From Sorex araneus (lineage: Eukaryota; Chordata; Mammalia; Eulipotyphla; Soricidae), in assembly GCF_027595985.1 (NCBI RefSeq), contig NC_073308.1, forward strand, positions 13,856,511-13,920,510: a stretch of DNA of 64,000 nt, in the 5' to 3' direction. Each line of letters starts with the position of its first letter. The stretch's first letter is position 1. The notes under the pieces are model-generated. The model saw only the letters and a program-made list of their open reading frames with translations, was not told the origin of the DNA and did not search any database. This document shows, piece by piece, positions 63,850 through 64,000 of the stretch. The translations under genes and the position numbers were made by a program.

Positions 63850-64000
63850 ACTTAAGCATGCATATGCTGCCTGAGCCCATGTACTGCTTGTGCCCACATG
63901 GCTGAGCACATGTGGTGCCCGAGCACATGTGTCGCCCGCATTTCCCCTCTTGAGATGGGTACTTTCATGTCTAATGGTGGGATGTGTATAGAGGCTCTCT
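63850..64000 (-). repeat. Repeat family E, inverted copy
   Basis: The reverse complement carries CTCAAGAGGGGAAATGCGGG and GACACATGTGCTC, matching 4195-4240. It is cut by the window end. Confidence 0.65.

Overview
The window is nuclear DNA of a placental mammal, most likely a shrew (Sorex araneus or a close relative). The base for this is a very abundant family of about 165-bp tRNA-headed SINEs, called SINE-A here. Its head carries a Pol III A box (TAGCACAGCGG) and B box (GGTTCGATTCC), and it ends in an A-rich tail. I associate this sequence with Sorex; the species is an inference from memory and was not searched. There is no sign of bacterial, viral or organellar genes.

One host gene is present: the 5' half of STK38 (NDR1 kinase) on the + strand. 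A CpG island promoter (about 24480-25160) holds non-coding exon 1, which ends at 24719. Six coding exons follow: 35589-35719, 50062-50113, 52475-52597, 56796-56879, 60734-60857 and 63465-63619. Joined, they encode residues 1-223: the N-terminal MOB-binding region and the kinase N-lobe through the HRD catalytic loop. All introns are GT-AG and all phases fit. The rest of the kinase domain (DFG, activation loop, hydrophobic motif) lies beyond 64000.

Region by region: 1-24480 is intergenic and built almost wholly of nested retroposons and microsatellites; I found no host gene in it. Intron 1 (24720 to about 35583) holds a 5'-truncated antisense LINE-1 with three nested SINEs (28008-31525). Directly beside it is an antisense processed pseudogene of SPAST, spastin (31526-34430). 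Intron 2 (35720-50061) is packed with SINEs and carries a 1.7-kb composite retroposon with a perfect 19-bp target duplication. Introns 3-6 carry further SINEs, an old retroposon that reaches almost to exon 4, and a long TG repeat just before exon 7. Intron 5 and most of intron 6 are unusually poor in SINEs.

Repeat families named here: SINE-A (dominant); SINE-B (same kind of tRNA head, but a different body containing GCCTGGCAAGCTACC and ending GATGACAGTGACAGTGA); L1 3' ends of several ages; a composite retroposon with an L1-like 3' end (copies near 6.2, 10.4 and 41.6 kb); an older related retroposon (near 1.8, 14.1, 23.4, 51.9 and 55.4 kb); and three or four tRNA-Ala-like elements. For minus-strand copies the A-tail appears as a T-run at the lower coordinate. 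No undescribed enzymatic or defence system was seen. The most unusual material is the composite retroposon family with a shared 3' extension, and several splice-site-proximal repeats in STK38.
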